From the NCBI RefSeq assembly GCF_042683125.1, contig NZ_JBHUIY010000005.1, positions 62,001 to 126,000 of the forward strand: DNA of 64,000 bases, given 5' to 3'. A program made the position numbers and the translations under genes. Position 1 is the stretch's first letter. Every line of letters starts with the position of its first letter. Below, one piece after another: positions 8,163-16,760 of the stretch. The DNA comes from Phaeospirillum tilakii. GTDB lineage: Bacteria; Pseudomonadota; Alphaproteobacteria; Rhodospirillales; Magnetospirillaceae. The notes under the pieces are model-generated. The model had not been told where the DNA came from. It made no database searches and saw only the letters and a list, made by a program, of their open reading frames with translations.

Positions 8163-8285
8163 TTACTTGCCGCCGCAGCGACCGCAGCCGGGGCAGGCGC
8201 GGCGGCGGCCCCGGGCCAGTACCCGCCAGCCGAGCCACAGCCCGGCGGCGGCGACCACGGCACCGGCCAACAGGGTCTGGAGCAT
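8163..8285 (-). CDS. FeoB-associated Cys-rich small membrane protein
   Basis: A 40-residue reading frame lies 4 bp downstream of the feoB stop: MLQTLLAGAVVAAAGLWLGW, then an Arg-rich turn, then CPGCGRCGGK at the end. One membrane helix followed by a C-x2-C-x2-C tail is the pattern of the FeoB-associated Cys-rich membrane protein family. The tail could bind iron or a metal cluster and influence ferrous iron transport. It is easily missed because of its length. The tight spacing and the family match make it credible. Confidence 0.75.
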   Translation of the reverse strand: MLQTLLAGAVVAAAGLWLGWRVLARGRRRACPGCGRCGGK

Positions 8286-8289
8286 CGCC

Positions 8290-10212
8290 TCAGCCTCCCA
8301 GCAGCAGGGTGGCGGCGCGGAAGGTGACGAACGACGCCGCGTAGGCGAGGCTGATCAGCCCGGCGAACATCGCCACCGGCCACCACACCGAATTCAGCTC
8401 CCGCCGCACCACGCCGAGGGTGGCGATGCATTGCGGCGCGAACACGTACCACATCAGGAACGACAAGGCGGTGGGCAGGCCCCAGGACTGGGCCAGCACC
8501 CCGGCCAGCGAGGCGCGCAGCCCCTCGCCGCCGCCGCTGTCGCTGAGGGCGTAGATGGTGCCGAGCACGCCGACCGCGACCTCGCGCGCCGCCATGCCGG
8601 GGACCAGGGCCACCGCGATCTGCCAGGTGAAGCCGATCGGGGCCAGCAGCGGTTCGAGGGCATGGCCGATCATCCCGGCGATCGAATAATGAATCGCCGG
8701 CATCGTCGCGCCGTCGGGGGCGGCGGGGAAGCTCGCCAGCGCCCACACCACCACCATCAGGGCGAAGATGGTGGTGCCGGCGCGGGTGAGGAAGGCGCGG
8801 CCACGCTCGTAGAGCCCGAGCAGGACGTTGCGCGGGCGCGGCCAGCGATAGGCCGGCAGTTCCATCAGCAGCGGCTCGCGCGCGCCGGTCAGCACGGTAT
8901 GCTTGAGAACGAAGGCGATCAGCAGGCCGGACAGGATGCCGACGGCGTAGAGGGCGAACAGCACCAGCCCGGGCAGGCCGACCCAGCCGCCCAGCACGGC
9001 GCGGTGCGGCACGAAGGCGGCGATGATCAGGGTATAGACCGGCAGCCGGGCCGAACAGGTCATCAGCGGCGCGATCATGATGGTGGCGATGCGGTCGGTG
9101 CGGTTCTCGATGGTGCGGGCGGCCATGATCCCCGGCACCGCGCAGGCGAAGCTCGACAGCAGCGGGATGAAGGCGCGGCCATGCAGCCCGACGCCGCCCA
9201 TCATCTTGTCGAGCAGAAAGGCAGCGCGGGCCATGTAGCCCGAATCCTCCAGGATCTGGATGAACAGGAACAGCACCAGGATCTGGGGCAGGAAGATCAC
9301 CACGCTGCCGACGCCGCCGATCACCCCGTCGGTCAGCAGGCTGCGCAACGGGCCATCGGCGAGGCCGGCCTCGATCGCCCCCTTCAGCAGCGACAGCAGG
9401 GCGTCGATCCCCTCCATCGGCAGCCGCGCCCAGGAGAACACCGCCTGGAACATCACGAACAGCAGGGCCAGCAGGATCGGCAACCCGGCGGCGGGATGGA
9501 GCAGGATCCGGTCGATCCGGCGGGTGGCGGCGTGCGCCCCGGGCGGGCGGGCGACCGAGCGGGCCAGGATCGCCTCGACCTCGCGGTGATAGTCGCGCAG
9601 ATCGTGGGCGCTGGGCTCGCTCCAGCCGCAGCGCGACGGGGTGGGCGCCAGGCCCTCGGCCTCGGCGAGGCGCAGGGTGCGGTCGAGCTGGGCCAGCAGC
9701 GGGGTGATGCCGTCCTTGCGGATCGCCACCGTCGGCACCACCGGCAGGCCGAGCGCGGCCGACAGTTCGGCGGCATCGACGGCGATGCCCTGCTGCTCGG
9801 CCTCGTCGATCATGTTGAGGGCCAGCACCACCGGCAAACCGAGCTTCTTGATCTCCAGCACCAGCCGCAGGGTCAGTTGCAGCCGGGTGGCGTCGGCGAC
9901 GCAGACGATGGCGTCGGGGATCTCGGCGTCGCCGCGCCGGCCCAGCACCACGTCGCGGGTCACCGCCTCGTCGGGCGAGCGGGCCCGCAGCGAATAGGTG
10001 CCGGGCAGATCGATCACCGTGACGCGGGTGCCGGCGGGGCTGACGAACATCCCCTCCTTGCGCTCGACGGTGACGCCGGCATAGTTGGCGACCTTCTGCC
10101 GCGCCCCGGTCAGGGCGTTGAACAAGGCGGTCTTGCCGCAATTGGGATTGCCGACCAGCGCGATGCTGGGGGCGGCGTCGCGGCGCGGGCCGGCGCCGTC
10201 AGCGTCGGGCAT
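8290..10212 (-). CDS. feoB: Ferrous iron transporter FeoB
   Basis: The 640-residue inner-membrane Fe(II) transporter has an N-terminal G-protein domain: G1 GNPNCGKT at residues 21-28, G3 DLPGTY, G4 NMID. A long C-terminal membrane domain follows with repeated Gate motifs (for example FIPLLSSFACAVPGIMAARTI and PLMTCSARLPVYTLII). It is somewhat shorter than E. coli FeoB (773 aa) but within the range of the family. It overlaps feoA by 14 bp and is followed by the Cys-rich small protein, giving a feoA-feoB-small operon. Regulation by Fur is likely (see the site upstream of feoA). Confidence 0.95.
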   Translation of the reverse strand: MPDADGAGPRRDAAPSIALVGNPNCGKTALFNALTGARQKVANYAGVTVERKEGMFVSPAGTRVTVIDLPGTYSLRARSPDEAVTRDVVLGRRGDAEIPDAIVCVADATRLQLTLRLVLEIKKLGLPVVLALNMIDEAEQQGIAVDAAELSAALGLPVVPTVAIRKDGITPLLAQLDRTLRLAEAEGLAPTPSRCGWSEPSAHDLRDYHREVEAILARSVARPPGAHAATRRIDRILLHPAAGLPILLALLFVMFQAVFSWARLPMEGIDALLSLLKGAIEAGLADGPLRSLLTDGVIGGVGSVVIFLPQILVLFLFIQILEDSGYMARAAFLLDKMMGGVGLHGRAFIPLLSSFACAVPGIMAARTIENRTDRIATIMIAPLMTCSARLPVYTLIIAAFVPHRAVLGGWVGLPGLVLFALYAVGILSGLLIAFVLKHTVLTGAREPLLMELPAYRWPRPRNVLLGLYERGRAFLTRAGTTIFALMVVVWALASFPAAPDGATMPAIHYSIAGMIGHALEPLLAPIGFTWQIAVALVPGMAAREVAVGVLGTIYALSDSGGGEGLRASLAGVLAQSWGLPTALSFLMWYVFAPQCIATLGVVRRELNSVWWPVAMFAGLISLAYAASFVTFRAATLLLGG

Positions 10213-10504
10213 CGGCCGGATTCTCCAGACAGCGGACCCGCACCGCGTTGGCCTCGGACCGGCGCAGGGCGATGGTGTGGTCGCCGACCCGCACCGCGAT
10301 CGGGTCGCGGCGGGGGAAGCCCTCGTGCAGCACCTCGATCCGCGCCCCTTCGACCAGCCCCATCTCGATCAGCCGGCGTTCGAGTTCGCCCGCGCCGAGG
10401 GCGATGGCGGCGGCGGCCTCGTCGAGGGCGATGATCTCCGCCGCCGCTCCCTTGCCCAACACCGCCAGCGAGACGTCCGTCGCCCCGATCCGTTGTCCGT
10501 TCAT
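10199..10504 (-). CDS. feoA: Ferrous iron transport protein FeoA
   Basis: FeoA is a small SH3-like cytoplasmic partner of FeoB. This 101-residue protein has the family core ELERRLIEMGLVEGARIEVLHEGFPRRDPIAVRVGDHTIALRR split over its middle. The ATG at 10504 is favoured because GAGGA lies 8 nt before it; an in-frame ATG nine bases earlier (10513) is possible. Its end overlaps the feoB start by 14 bp, so translation is coupled. Confidence 0.9.
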   Translation of the reverse strand: MNGQRIGATDVSLAVLGKGAAAEIIALDEAAAAIALGAGELERRLIEMGLVEGARIEVLHEGFPRRDPIAVRVGDHTIALRRSEANAVRVRCLENPADARR

Positions 10505-10553
10505 TCGTTTCATCCTCGCGCCCGCCTGCGGCCAAGAGAAAGCTTCTGCGCCG

Positions 10554-10572
10554 CATTCGCAATAAGTGTCAA
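10554..10572 (-). promoter_or_regulatory. Candidate feoA promoter with Fur-like half site
   Basis: Reading toward feoA there is a perfect -35 TTGACA (10572-10567) followed at once by CTTATTGCGAATGCG. The TTGCGAATG stretch resembles half of a Fur-type operator as found in alphaproteobacteria. No convincing -10 was seen at 17 bp. The assignment rests on position before an iron-uptake operon and is tentative. Confidence 0.35.
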
Positions 10573-10604
10573 CTCCTTTTCGCCGCCAGGGCGAAAGGAT
10601 CCCG

Positions 10605-11045
10605 TCAGGACCGTGCCTGTCCGAGCGAGAACAGCACCACCGACACCAGCGCCGCCGCCACCGCGCCGAGGTGCCAGGGGGTGACCGGCTCGCGCAGGAT
10701 CAGCAGGCCGACCCCGACCGTGGTGGTGAGAATCGACAGCACGGCATACAACGCATATGGGGTGGCGCCGAACCGGCTGTAGAGCAGGTTGAAGCCGAGA
10801 TAGGTCAGAAACAGCCCGAATCCGCCGATCAGCACCGCCGGCCCGTCATCGCGCCACACCGCCAGCGGGTCGAACCGGCCGAGCAGCGGCGCGGCGGCCA
10901 GCGCCAGCAGCGTCGCGACCAGGGCGCTGGCGGCGACGAACAGCAGGCCGTTGCCGCTGCCGGCCGAGGCCTTCTGGCCATAGGCGAACAGGGCGTTGCC
11001 GAGTGCTGCGATCAGCGCGAACAGAATCGGAAGGGTGGCGGACAT
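10605..11045 (-). CDS. Half-size DMT-family transporter (EamA-like)
   Basis: About 147 residues from MSATLPILFALIAALGNALF; a start 12 bases earlier (MRPAMSAT) is possible. Four hydrophobic segments are visible (about 5-25, 33-52, 70-95, 100-120), plus a final one ending near FSLGQARS, as in small one-domain DMT transporters that dimerise. The segment containing LILREPVTPWHLGAVAAALVSV is typical of the C-terminal EamA repeat. The substrate is unknown. It is transcribed toward feoA with a short gap. Confidence 0.75.
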   Translation of the reverse strand: MSATLPILFALIAALGNALFAYGQKASAGSGNGLLFVAASALVATLLALAAAPLLGRFDPLAVWRDDGPAVLIGGFGLFLTYLGFNLLYSRFGATPYALYAVLSILTTTVGVGLLILREPVTPWHLGAVAAALVSVVLFSLGQARS

Positions 11046-11164
11046 GGCCGGTCTCATCGTCGGCCCCGGGGGGAGGGAACCACCCTCATGGTGCGACGCG
11101 GCGCGGCCGGCGAGTACCGCCATCGCGGCATGGCTCGCCTGCGCTGGCCGGCGCAAGAGGCCGG

Positions 11165-11935
11165 TCAGGGCGTCCCCATCCGCTTGTGACGCAGGACGCC
11201 GAGCCGGTATTCCTCGTCACGGGCGGATTCAGCCATGCTGTCCTGCACGAAGGTGATGTGGGCGCGCGCCGCCGCGGCCGCCTTGGCCGGATCGTGCTCG
11301 TGGATCGCCTGCCAGATCGCCCGGTGCTGGCCGCGCAGCAGGCTCCAGCGCGCCGGCCGTTGGTGCAGATGGCTGAGATTGCGGCTGACATGCTTGTGGA
11401 TCACCCGCATCAGGCCGGCGGTCAACTGGCGGATCACCACGTTGTGGGCGCAATCGGCGATCTCCTGGTGAAAGGCGACGTCGGTGACGATGGTGCGGGA
11501 CAGGTCGTCCTCCTCGTAGGCCCGTTCCATCGCGGCGAAGGCGTGGTCGAGCCGGTCGAGATCGGCCGGGGTCGCCCGCTCGGCGGCCAGGGCGGCGGAG
11601 CGGCTGTCGAGCATGTCGCGGAATTCCAGCATATCGACCTGGAGGCTGGGATGGCCCTCCAGCATCTCCTGCCACGGATTGACGAACGGCGCTTCCAGCG
11701 AGTCGGTGACGTAATGGCCGCCGCCATGGCGGGTGCTGAGCAGATGGCGGGCGACCAGGGTCTGGATCGCCTGACGCAGGGAGGTGCGCGACACCCCCAG
11801 TTCAAGCGCCAGGGCGCGCTCGGCCGGCAGCCGCGTTCCCGGCGGAAAGGTGCCGTCGAGAATGCGGCGTTCCAATGCCTCGGCGACAACATCGGAAACG
11901 CGGGAGGCGGTCAGGGGCGGCGGCGGCATCGGCAT
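11165..11935 (-). CDS. lldR: FadR-subfamily GntR regulator, LldR/PdhR-like
   Basis: 256 residues: an N-terminal winged helix (about 10-75; RLPAERALALELGVSRTSLRQAIQTL) and a C-terminal helical FCD effector domain (about 90-235) with the metal-site style residues FRDMLDSRSA, DVAFHQEIADCAHN and GQHRAIWQAIHEHD. It diverges from the lactate dehydrogenase/permease operon, so it most likely represses that operon and is relieved by lactate. A matching operator-like palindrome lies at 12045-12055. The gene symbol is given by context; PdhR or GlcC-type ligands cannot be excluded. Confidence 0.82.
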   Translation of the reverse strand: MPMPPPPLTASRVSDVVAEALERRILDGTFPPGTRLPAERALALELGVSRTSLRQAIQTLVARHLLSTRHGGGHYVTDSLEAPFVNPWQEMLEGHPSLQVDMLEFRDMLDSRSAALAAERATPADLDRLDHAFAAMERAYEEDDLSRTIVTDVAFHQEIADCAHNVVIRQLTAGLMRVIHKHVSRNLSHLHQRPARWSLLRGQHRAIWQAIHEHDPAKAAAAARAHITFVQDSMAESARDEEYRLGVLRHKRMGTP

Positions 11936-12000
11936 CGGGGGGATCGGGGGAGAGCGTAGACCAGGGAGGGCAGCTTAAGCGGCCCTCCCGGCGATTGCCA

Positions 12001-12006
12001 TTGACA
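12001..12006 (+). promoter_or_regulatory. -35-like TTGACA upstream of the lactate operon
   Basis: A perfect TTGACA lies 39 bp upstream of the FadR-type palindrome. No good -10 is found at 16-18 bp (GAGAGT is weak), so the assignment is uncertain. Confidence 0.3.
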
Positions 12007-12044
12007 ATTTTCGCCGATTTCGGGAGAGTCCCGCAAAAAATAAT

Positions 12045-12055
12045 TGGTCCAACCA
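12045..12055. promoter_or_regulatory. FadR/GntR-type operator upstream of the lactate operon
   Basis: TGGTCCAACCA matches the FadR-subfamily operator consensus TNGTNNNACNA exactly and is a palindrome (TGGT/ACCA around CCA). It lies 23 bp upstream of the leader ORF and 109 bp from the lldR start. That position suits repression of the dld-lldP operon by the divergent regulator. Confidence 0.65.
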
Positions 12056-12077
12056 CTGGACCACACTCCAGGGAGAG

Positions 12078-12119
12078 ATGGCAATGACCGCGATCAACAC
12101 CGTCCCGGCGCGGCGATGA
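12078..12119 (+). CDS. 13-residue leader ORF coupled to the D-lactate dehydrogenase gene
   Basis: A strong ribosome site AGGGAGAG (12070-12077) immediately precedes ATG at 12078, which opens a 13-codon frame, MAMTAINTVPARR. Its TGA overlaps the next ATG (ATGA at 12116-12119). A second in-frame ATG at 12084 has better spacing from the ribosome site. The dehydrogenase start itself has no Shine-Dalgarno, so ribosomes finishing the leader probably re-initiate on it. Alternatively the leader is the chance result of an annotation choice, but no in-frame upstream start for the dehydrogenase lies near the ribosome site. Confidence 0.6.
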   Translation: MAMTAINTVPARR

Positions 12120-14887
12120 GCCGGCTGATCCGGGCCCTGCGCCGGGTGCTGCCCGCCGGACAGGTCATCACCGACGATCTGCGCCGGCTGGCCTATGGCA
12201 CCGACGCCAGTTTCTACCGGCTGGTGCCCGAAGTGGTGGCGGTGGTCGAGAGCGAAAGCGAGGCGCGCGACGTGATCGCCGCCGCCGCCGCCGCCGGACG
12301 GCCGGTGACGATCCGCGCCGCCGGCACCAGCCTGTCCGGTCAGGCGGTCACCGACGGGGTGCTGATGCTGATCGGCGAGGGCTTCGCCACCTGCGAGATC
12401 GCGCCGGACGGCGGGCGGGTCCGGCTCGGCCCCGGCATGGTCGGCGGCGAGGTCAACGCCCGCCTCGCCCGGTTCGGCCGCAAGATCGGCCCCGACCCGG
12501 CCTCGATCGGCGCCTGCAAGATTGGCGGCATCGCCGCCAACAACGCCTCGGGGATGTGCTGCGGCACCGCCCAGAACAGCTACCGCACCCTGGCCGGGCT
12601 GCGGGTGCTGCTGGCCGACGGCACCCGGCTCGACACGCTCGATCCGGCCAGCGTCGCGCTGTTCCGGGCCTCCCATGGCGGCCTGCTGGCGGAACTGGCG
12701 CGGCTCGCGGAAACGGTGCGGGCCGACCCCGCCCTGGCCGAGCGGATCCGGCGCAAGTTCAGAATCAAGAACACCACCGGCTACAGCCTCAACGCCCTGG
12801 TCGATTTCACCGACCCGATCGACATCCTGGCCCATCTGATGATCGGCTCGGAAGGCACGCTGGGGTTCCTGTCCAGCATCACCTACCACACCGTGGCCGA
12901 GGATCCGTTCAAGGCCAGCGCGCTGGTGTTCTTCCCCTCGATCGCCGCCGCCTGTCAGGCGGTGCTGCTGCTCAAGCCCGAGGCGGTGGCGGCGGTGGAA
13001 CTGCTCGACCGCGCCGCGTTGCGCTCGGTCGAGGACAAGCCGGGCCTGCCGGCGGAGATCCGGGGCCTCGCCGACGGTGCCGCCGCGCTGCTGATCGAGG
13101 TCCGCGCCCCCGACCGCGAGCAGCTCGAACAGCGGGCGGTGCGGGTGGCGGCGCTGCTGGGCGGGGTGGAAACGGTCGGCCCGGTGGCGTTCGCCACCGA
13201 TCCGGCGGTGTGCGAGACCTTCTGGAAGGTGCGCAAGGGTACCTTCCCCTCGGTCGGGGCGATGCGGCGCACCGGCACCACGGTGATCATCGAGGACGTC
13301 GCCTTCCCGGTCGAGTCGCTGGCGGAAGCGACGCTCGATCTTCAGGCCCTGCTGGTCGGCCACGGCTACCATGAGGGGATCATTTTCGGCCACGCCCTGG
13401 AAGGAAACCTGCATTTCGTCTTCACCCAGGATTTCTCCACCCCCGCCGAGATCGAACGCTATGCCGGCTTCATGGATGCGGTCTGCCGGCTGGTGGTGGA
13501 CAAATATGACGGCTCGCTGAAGGCCGAGCACGGCACCGGCCGCAACATGGCCCCGTTCGTCGAACTGGAATGGGGACGCCAGGCCACCGAGCTGATGCGG
13601 CGGATCAAGCAGCTGTTCGATCCCCACGGCGTGCTCAATCCCGGGGTGATCCTGACCGACGATCCCCACGCCCACCTTCATCATCTCAAGCCGCTGCCGC
13701 CGGCCGACGATCTGGTCGATCGCTGCATCGAATGCGGGTTCTGCGAGCCGCTGTGCCCGTCGCACCGCCTGACCCTCAGCCCGCGCCAGCGGATCGCCGG
13801 CTGGCGCGAGATCAGCCGCCGCGATGCCGCCGGCGCGCCGGCCGGGATGCTGGCCCGCACCTACCCGTATTTCGGCCTCGATACCTGCGCCGATTGCGGC
13901 CTGTGCGCCACCGCCTGCCCGGTCGGGATCGATACCGGCGCCCTCGCCCGCCGCCTGCGCGGCCGGCGCCAGGGCAAGCTCGGCCATGCCCTCGGCGGCT
14001 GGGCGGCGGCGCATTTCGGCGGGGTCGCCGCCCTGTCCCGCCTCGGCCTCGGCCTCGGCCATGGCGCCGGCCGGCTGGTCGGCCAGAGCGCGCTGTCCCG
14101 CCTGTCGGGCGGGCGCTGGCGGGCGCCGATGCCCCGGCCGGGCCGCTGCCCCGCCGCCCCGGCCGAGGGGGCGGGCGATCCGGTGGTCTATGTCCCCGCC
14201 TGCGGCAGCCGGATCTTCGGCCCGAGCGAGGACGGCACCGCGTCACAGCCCGAGGTGGTGCTGACCCTGCTGCGCCGGGCCGGCTATCGCCCGCGCCTGC
14301 CCGAGCGGCTCGACACGCTGTGTTGCGGCCAGATGCTGGCCAGCAAGGGACTGGCGGCGGAGGCGGAGCGAATGGCCGAGACGATGGTCGCGGCCCTGCG
14401 GGCCGCCGCCGATGACGGCCGGGGCGGGCTGGTGGCGATCGTGATCGACGCCAGCCCCTGCGCCGCCCGGCTGCGCGACCGGCTGCCGGTGTGGGATTTC
14501 CCCGACTTCGCCCTGGACGCGCTGCTGCCGCGCCTGCGCCTGACCCGCAAGCCGGAGGCGGTGGCGCTGCACGTCAATTGCAGCCTGCGCCGCAGCGGCG
14601 GCGAGGCGGGATTGCGGGCGCTGGTAGCGGCCTGCGCCGAACGGGTGGTCGATCTCGCCGGGGTCGGCTGCTGCGGCTTCGGCGGCGACCGGGGCTTTTC
14701 GGTCCCCGCCCTCAATGCCCACGCGCTGCGGACGCTGGACGGGACCTTGCCGGCAGGCTGCGGCCAGGGGGTTTCGACCAACCGGACCTGCGAGATCGGC
14801 CTGACCGCCACCACCGGCCAGCCGTTCCGCTCGGTCGCCCACCTGCTGGAGGAATGCAGCCGCGACATGGAGGAGAGGCCGCTTTAG
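12116..14887 (+). CDS. FAD/Fe-S D-lactate-type dehydrogenase (Dld-II family)
   Basis: 923 residues combining a flavin domain and a CCG Fe-S domain. The N-terminal PCMH FAD-binding part (about 35-220; TIRAAGTSLSGQAVTDG, GACKIGGIAANNASGM) and FAD-oxidase C domain (about 230-500; FGHALEGNLHFVF, HGTGRNMAPFVE) belong to the D-lactate/glycolate dehydrogenase family. Two cluster motifs follow, CIECGFCEPLCP (about 537) and CADCGLCATACP (about 590), then two CCG motifs (LCCGQ near 736; GCCGFGGD near 852). It would oxidise D-lactate and pass electrons to quinone at the inner membrane. It is followed by lactate permease and diverges from an LldR-type regulator, supporting lactate as substrate; glycolate is an alternative. 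Confidence 0.88.
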   Translation: MSRLIRALRRVLPAGQVITDDLRRLAYGTDASFYRLVPEVVAVVESESEARDVIAAAAAAGRPVTIRAAGTSLSGQAVTDGVLMLIGEGFATCEIAPDGGRVRLGPGMVGGEVNARLARFGRKIGPDPASIGACKIGGIAANNASGMCCGTAQNSYRTLAGLRVLLADGTRLDTLDPASVALFRASHGGLLAELARLAETVRADPALAERIRRKFRIKNTTGYSLNALVDFTDPIDILAHLMIGSEGTLGFLSSITYHTVAEDPFKASALVFFPSIAAACQAVLLLKPEAVAAVELLDRAALRSVEDKPGLPAEIRGLADGAAALLIEVRAPDREQLEQRAVRVAALLGGVETVGPVAFATDPAVCETFWKVRKGTFPSVGAMRRTGTTVIIEDVAFPVESLAEATLDLQALLVGHGYHEGIIFGHALEGNLHFVFTQDFSTPAEIERYAGFMDAVCRLVVDKYDGSLKAEHGTGRNMAPFVELEWGRQATELMRRIKQLFDPHGVLNPGVILTDDPHAHLHHLKPLPPADDLVDRCIECGFCEPLCPSHRLTLSPRQRIAGWREISRRDAAGAPAGMLARTYPYFGLDTCADCGLCATACPVGIDTGALARRLRGRRQGKLGHALGGWAAAHFGGVAALSRLGLGLGHGAGRLVGQSALSRLSGGRWRAPMPRPGRCPAAPAEGAGDPVVYVPACGSRIFGPSEDGTASQPEVVLTLLRRAGYRPRLPERLDTLCCGQMLASKGLAAEAERMAETMVAALRAAADDGRGGLVAIVIDASPCAARLRDRLPVWDFPDFALDALLPRLRLTRKPEAVALHVNCSLRRSGGEAGLRALVAACAERVVDLAGVGCCGFGGDRGFSVPALNAHALRTLDGTLPAGCGQGVSTNRTCEIGLTATTGQPFRSVAHLLEECSRDMEERPL

Positions 14888-14893
14888 CCGCCT

Positions 14894-14965
14894 CTCCTTT
14901 CCCAAAAAAGAAGAGGGGTTTGGGGACATCGGTCCCCAAGCGGGGATCGGGGCGGCAGCCCCGAA
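14894..14965. repeat. Dispersed palindrome, family B, copy 1 (partial)
   Basis: The segment contains TTTGGGGAC-atc-GGTCCCCAA and GGGGC-ggca-GCCCC with the A-rich central patch AAAAAAGAAGAGGGG. It resembles one half of the full family B element at 18390 and 24871. It sits between dld and lldP, so read-through to lldP must be at least partial. Confidence 0.6.
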
Positions 14966-15018
14966 ACACCCCCCCCGATCACTAAAAAATAAAAATAGAG
15001 AAATAGGGAGACACCGAA

Positions 15019-16707
15019 ATGCAGACCTGGAGTCAGGTTTACGACCCCTTGGGCAACATCTGGCTATCGTCGCTGATCGCGGCGATTCCGATCATTTTCT
15101 TCTTCGTCGCGCTGGCGTTCCTGCGCCTGAAGGGCCATGTCGCCGGCACGATCACGGTCGCCCTGTCGCTGCTGGTGGCGATCTTCTTCTACGGCATGCC
15201 GGCCGAAATGGCGCTGGCGGCGGCGGGCAACGGCTTCGTGTTCGGGCTGTGGCCGATCGCCTGGATCATCATCAGCGCGGTGTTCCTGTACAAGATCACG
15301 GTCAAGACCGGCCAGTTCGAGGTGATCCGCGCCTCGGTGGTGTCGCTGACCGACGACCAACGTCTCCAGATGCTGCTGGTCGGCTTCTCGTTCGGAGCCT
15401 TCCTCGAAGGCGCGGCCGGCTTCGGCGCTCCGGTGGCGATCACCGCCGCCCTGCTGGTCGGCCTGGGCTTCAACCCGCTTTACGCCGCCGGCCTGTGCCT
15501 GATCACCAACACCGCCCCGGTGGCGTTCGGGGCGATGGGGATCCCGATCATCGTCGCCAGCCAGGTCACCGGCATCGACGTGATGAAGATCAGCCAGATG
15601 GCCGGACGGCAATTGCCGTTCCTGTCGCTGCTGGTGCCGTTCTGGGTGATCCTGATCATGGACGGCTGGCGCGGGGTGAAGGAAACCTGGCCGGCGATCC
15701 TGGTGTGCGGCGGCAGCTTCGCCGTCACCCAGTTCCTCACCGCCAATTACATCGGCCCGGAACTGCCGGACATCACCTCGGCACTGGTCAGCCTGATCAG
15801 CCTCGGCCTGTTCCTCAAGGTCTGGCGGCCGCGGCGGCCGTTCCGCTTCGAGACCCAGCATCCGGCCCCGTTCGACACGCAACACCACACCGTGTTCGAC
15901 AACGCCCACATCTCGGTGCGGCGGGAACGTCACACCCTGGCCGAGGTGGTGCGGGCCTGGTCGCCGTTCCTGATCCTGACGGTGATCGTCACGGTATGGT
16001 CGCTGAAGCCGTTCAAGGCGCTGTTCGCCAAGGGCGGCGAGCTGGCCTGGACGGTGCTGACCCTGCCGGTGCCGCTGCTCGACAAGCTGGTGACGAAAAT
16101 GCCGCCGATCGTCGCGGCGGCCACCCCCTATGGCGCGGTCTATTCGCTCAACTGGCTGTCGGCGACCGGAACCGCGATCCTGCTGGCGGCACTGCTGTCG
16201 GCGGCGCTGTTACGGATGCCGGTGGCGGCGGCGGCGGGCGCGTTCCGCGACACCTTGTCCGAACTGCTGAAGCCGATCTTCTCGATCGGGATGGTGCTGG
16301 CCTTCGCCTATGTCGCCAATTATTCCGGCCTGTCGGCGACGCTGGCCCTGCTGCTGGCGGGAACCGGGGCCGCCTTCACCTTCTTCTCGCCGTTCCTGGG
16401 CTGGCTCGGGGTGTTCCTGACCGGCTCCGACACCTCGTCGAACGCGCTGTTCTGCAACCTGCAAGGCACCGCCGCCCGTCAGATCGGGGTGTCGGATACC
16501 CTGCTGGTGGCGGCCAACTCGGCCGGCGGCGTCACCGGCAAGATGATCTCGCCGCAATCGATCGCGGTGGCCACCGCCTCGGTCGGGCTGGTCGGCAAGG
16601 AATCCGACCTGTTCCGCTTCACCCTCAAGCACAGCCTGCTGCTGTGCGCGGTGGTCGGGGCGATCACCACCGCGCAGGCCTATCTGCTGAAGGGAATGAT
16701 TCCCTGA
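15019..16707 (+). CDS. lldP: L-lactate permease (LldP/LctP family)
   Basis: 562 residues with about 12-14 hydrophobic segments spread along the whole length, the size of LldP. Family signatures include LLVGFSFGAFLEGAAGFGAP, TNTAPVAFGAMG, FLGWLGVFLTGSDTSSNALF and TNLAG-like AANSAGGVTGKMISPQSIAVA. It is an inner-membrane lactate (glycolate) proton symporter. The start has a good ribosome site (AGGGAG, 8 nt). It lies 131 bp after the dehydrogenase with a family B half-element between them. Confidence 0.95.
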   Translation: MQTWSQVYDPLGNIWLSSLIAAIPIIFFFVALAFLRLKGHVAGTITVALSLLVAIFFYGMPAEMALAAAGNGFVFGLWPIAWIIISAVFLYKITVKTGQFEVIRASVVSLTDDQRLQMLLVGFSFGAFLEGAAGFGAPVAITAALLVGLGFNPLYAAGLCLITNTAPVAFGAMGIPIIVASQVTGIDVMKISQMAGRQLPFLSLLVPFWVILIMDGWRGVKETWPAILVCGGSFAVTQFLTANYIGPELPDITSALVSLISLGLFLKVWRPRRPFRFETQHPAPFDTQHHTVFDNAHISVRRERHTLAEVVRAWSPFLILTVIVTVWSLKPFKALFAKGGELAWTVLTLPVPLLDKLVTKMPPIVAAATPYGAVYSLNWLSATGTAILLAALLSAALLRMPVAAAAGAFRDTLSELLKPIFSIGMVLAFAYVANYSGLSATLALLLAGTGAAFTFFSPFLGWLGVFLTGSDTSSNALFCNLQGTAARQIGVSDTLLVAANSAGGVTGKMISPQSIAVATASVGLVGKESDLFRFTLKHSLLLCAVVGAITTAQAYLLKGMIP

Positions 16708-16716
16708 TCGGACGAT

Positions 16717-16741
16717 CCGCCTGGAGGCTCCCTCCAGGCGG
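16717..16741. terminator. Bidirectional terminator between lldP and modE
   Basis: CCGCCTGGAGG (16717-16727) pairs perfectly with CCTCCAGGCGG (16731-16741) around a 3-nt loop. It begins 10 bp after the lldP stop and 20 bp before the end of the convergent modE gene. Confidence 0.8.
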
Positions 16742-16760
16742 AAACCGCCCCCGCTCCGGC

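Noticed and set aside
12004..14062. A minus-strand open frame of about 690 codons opposite the dehydrogenase
   Set aside because: Shadow frame; the plus strand encodes intact FAD and Fe-S motifs.
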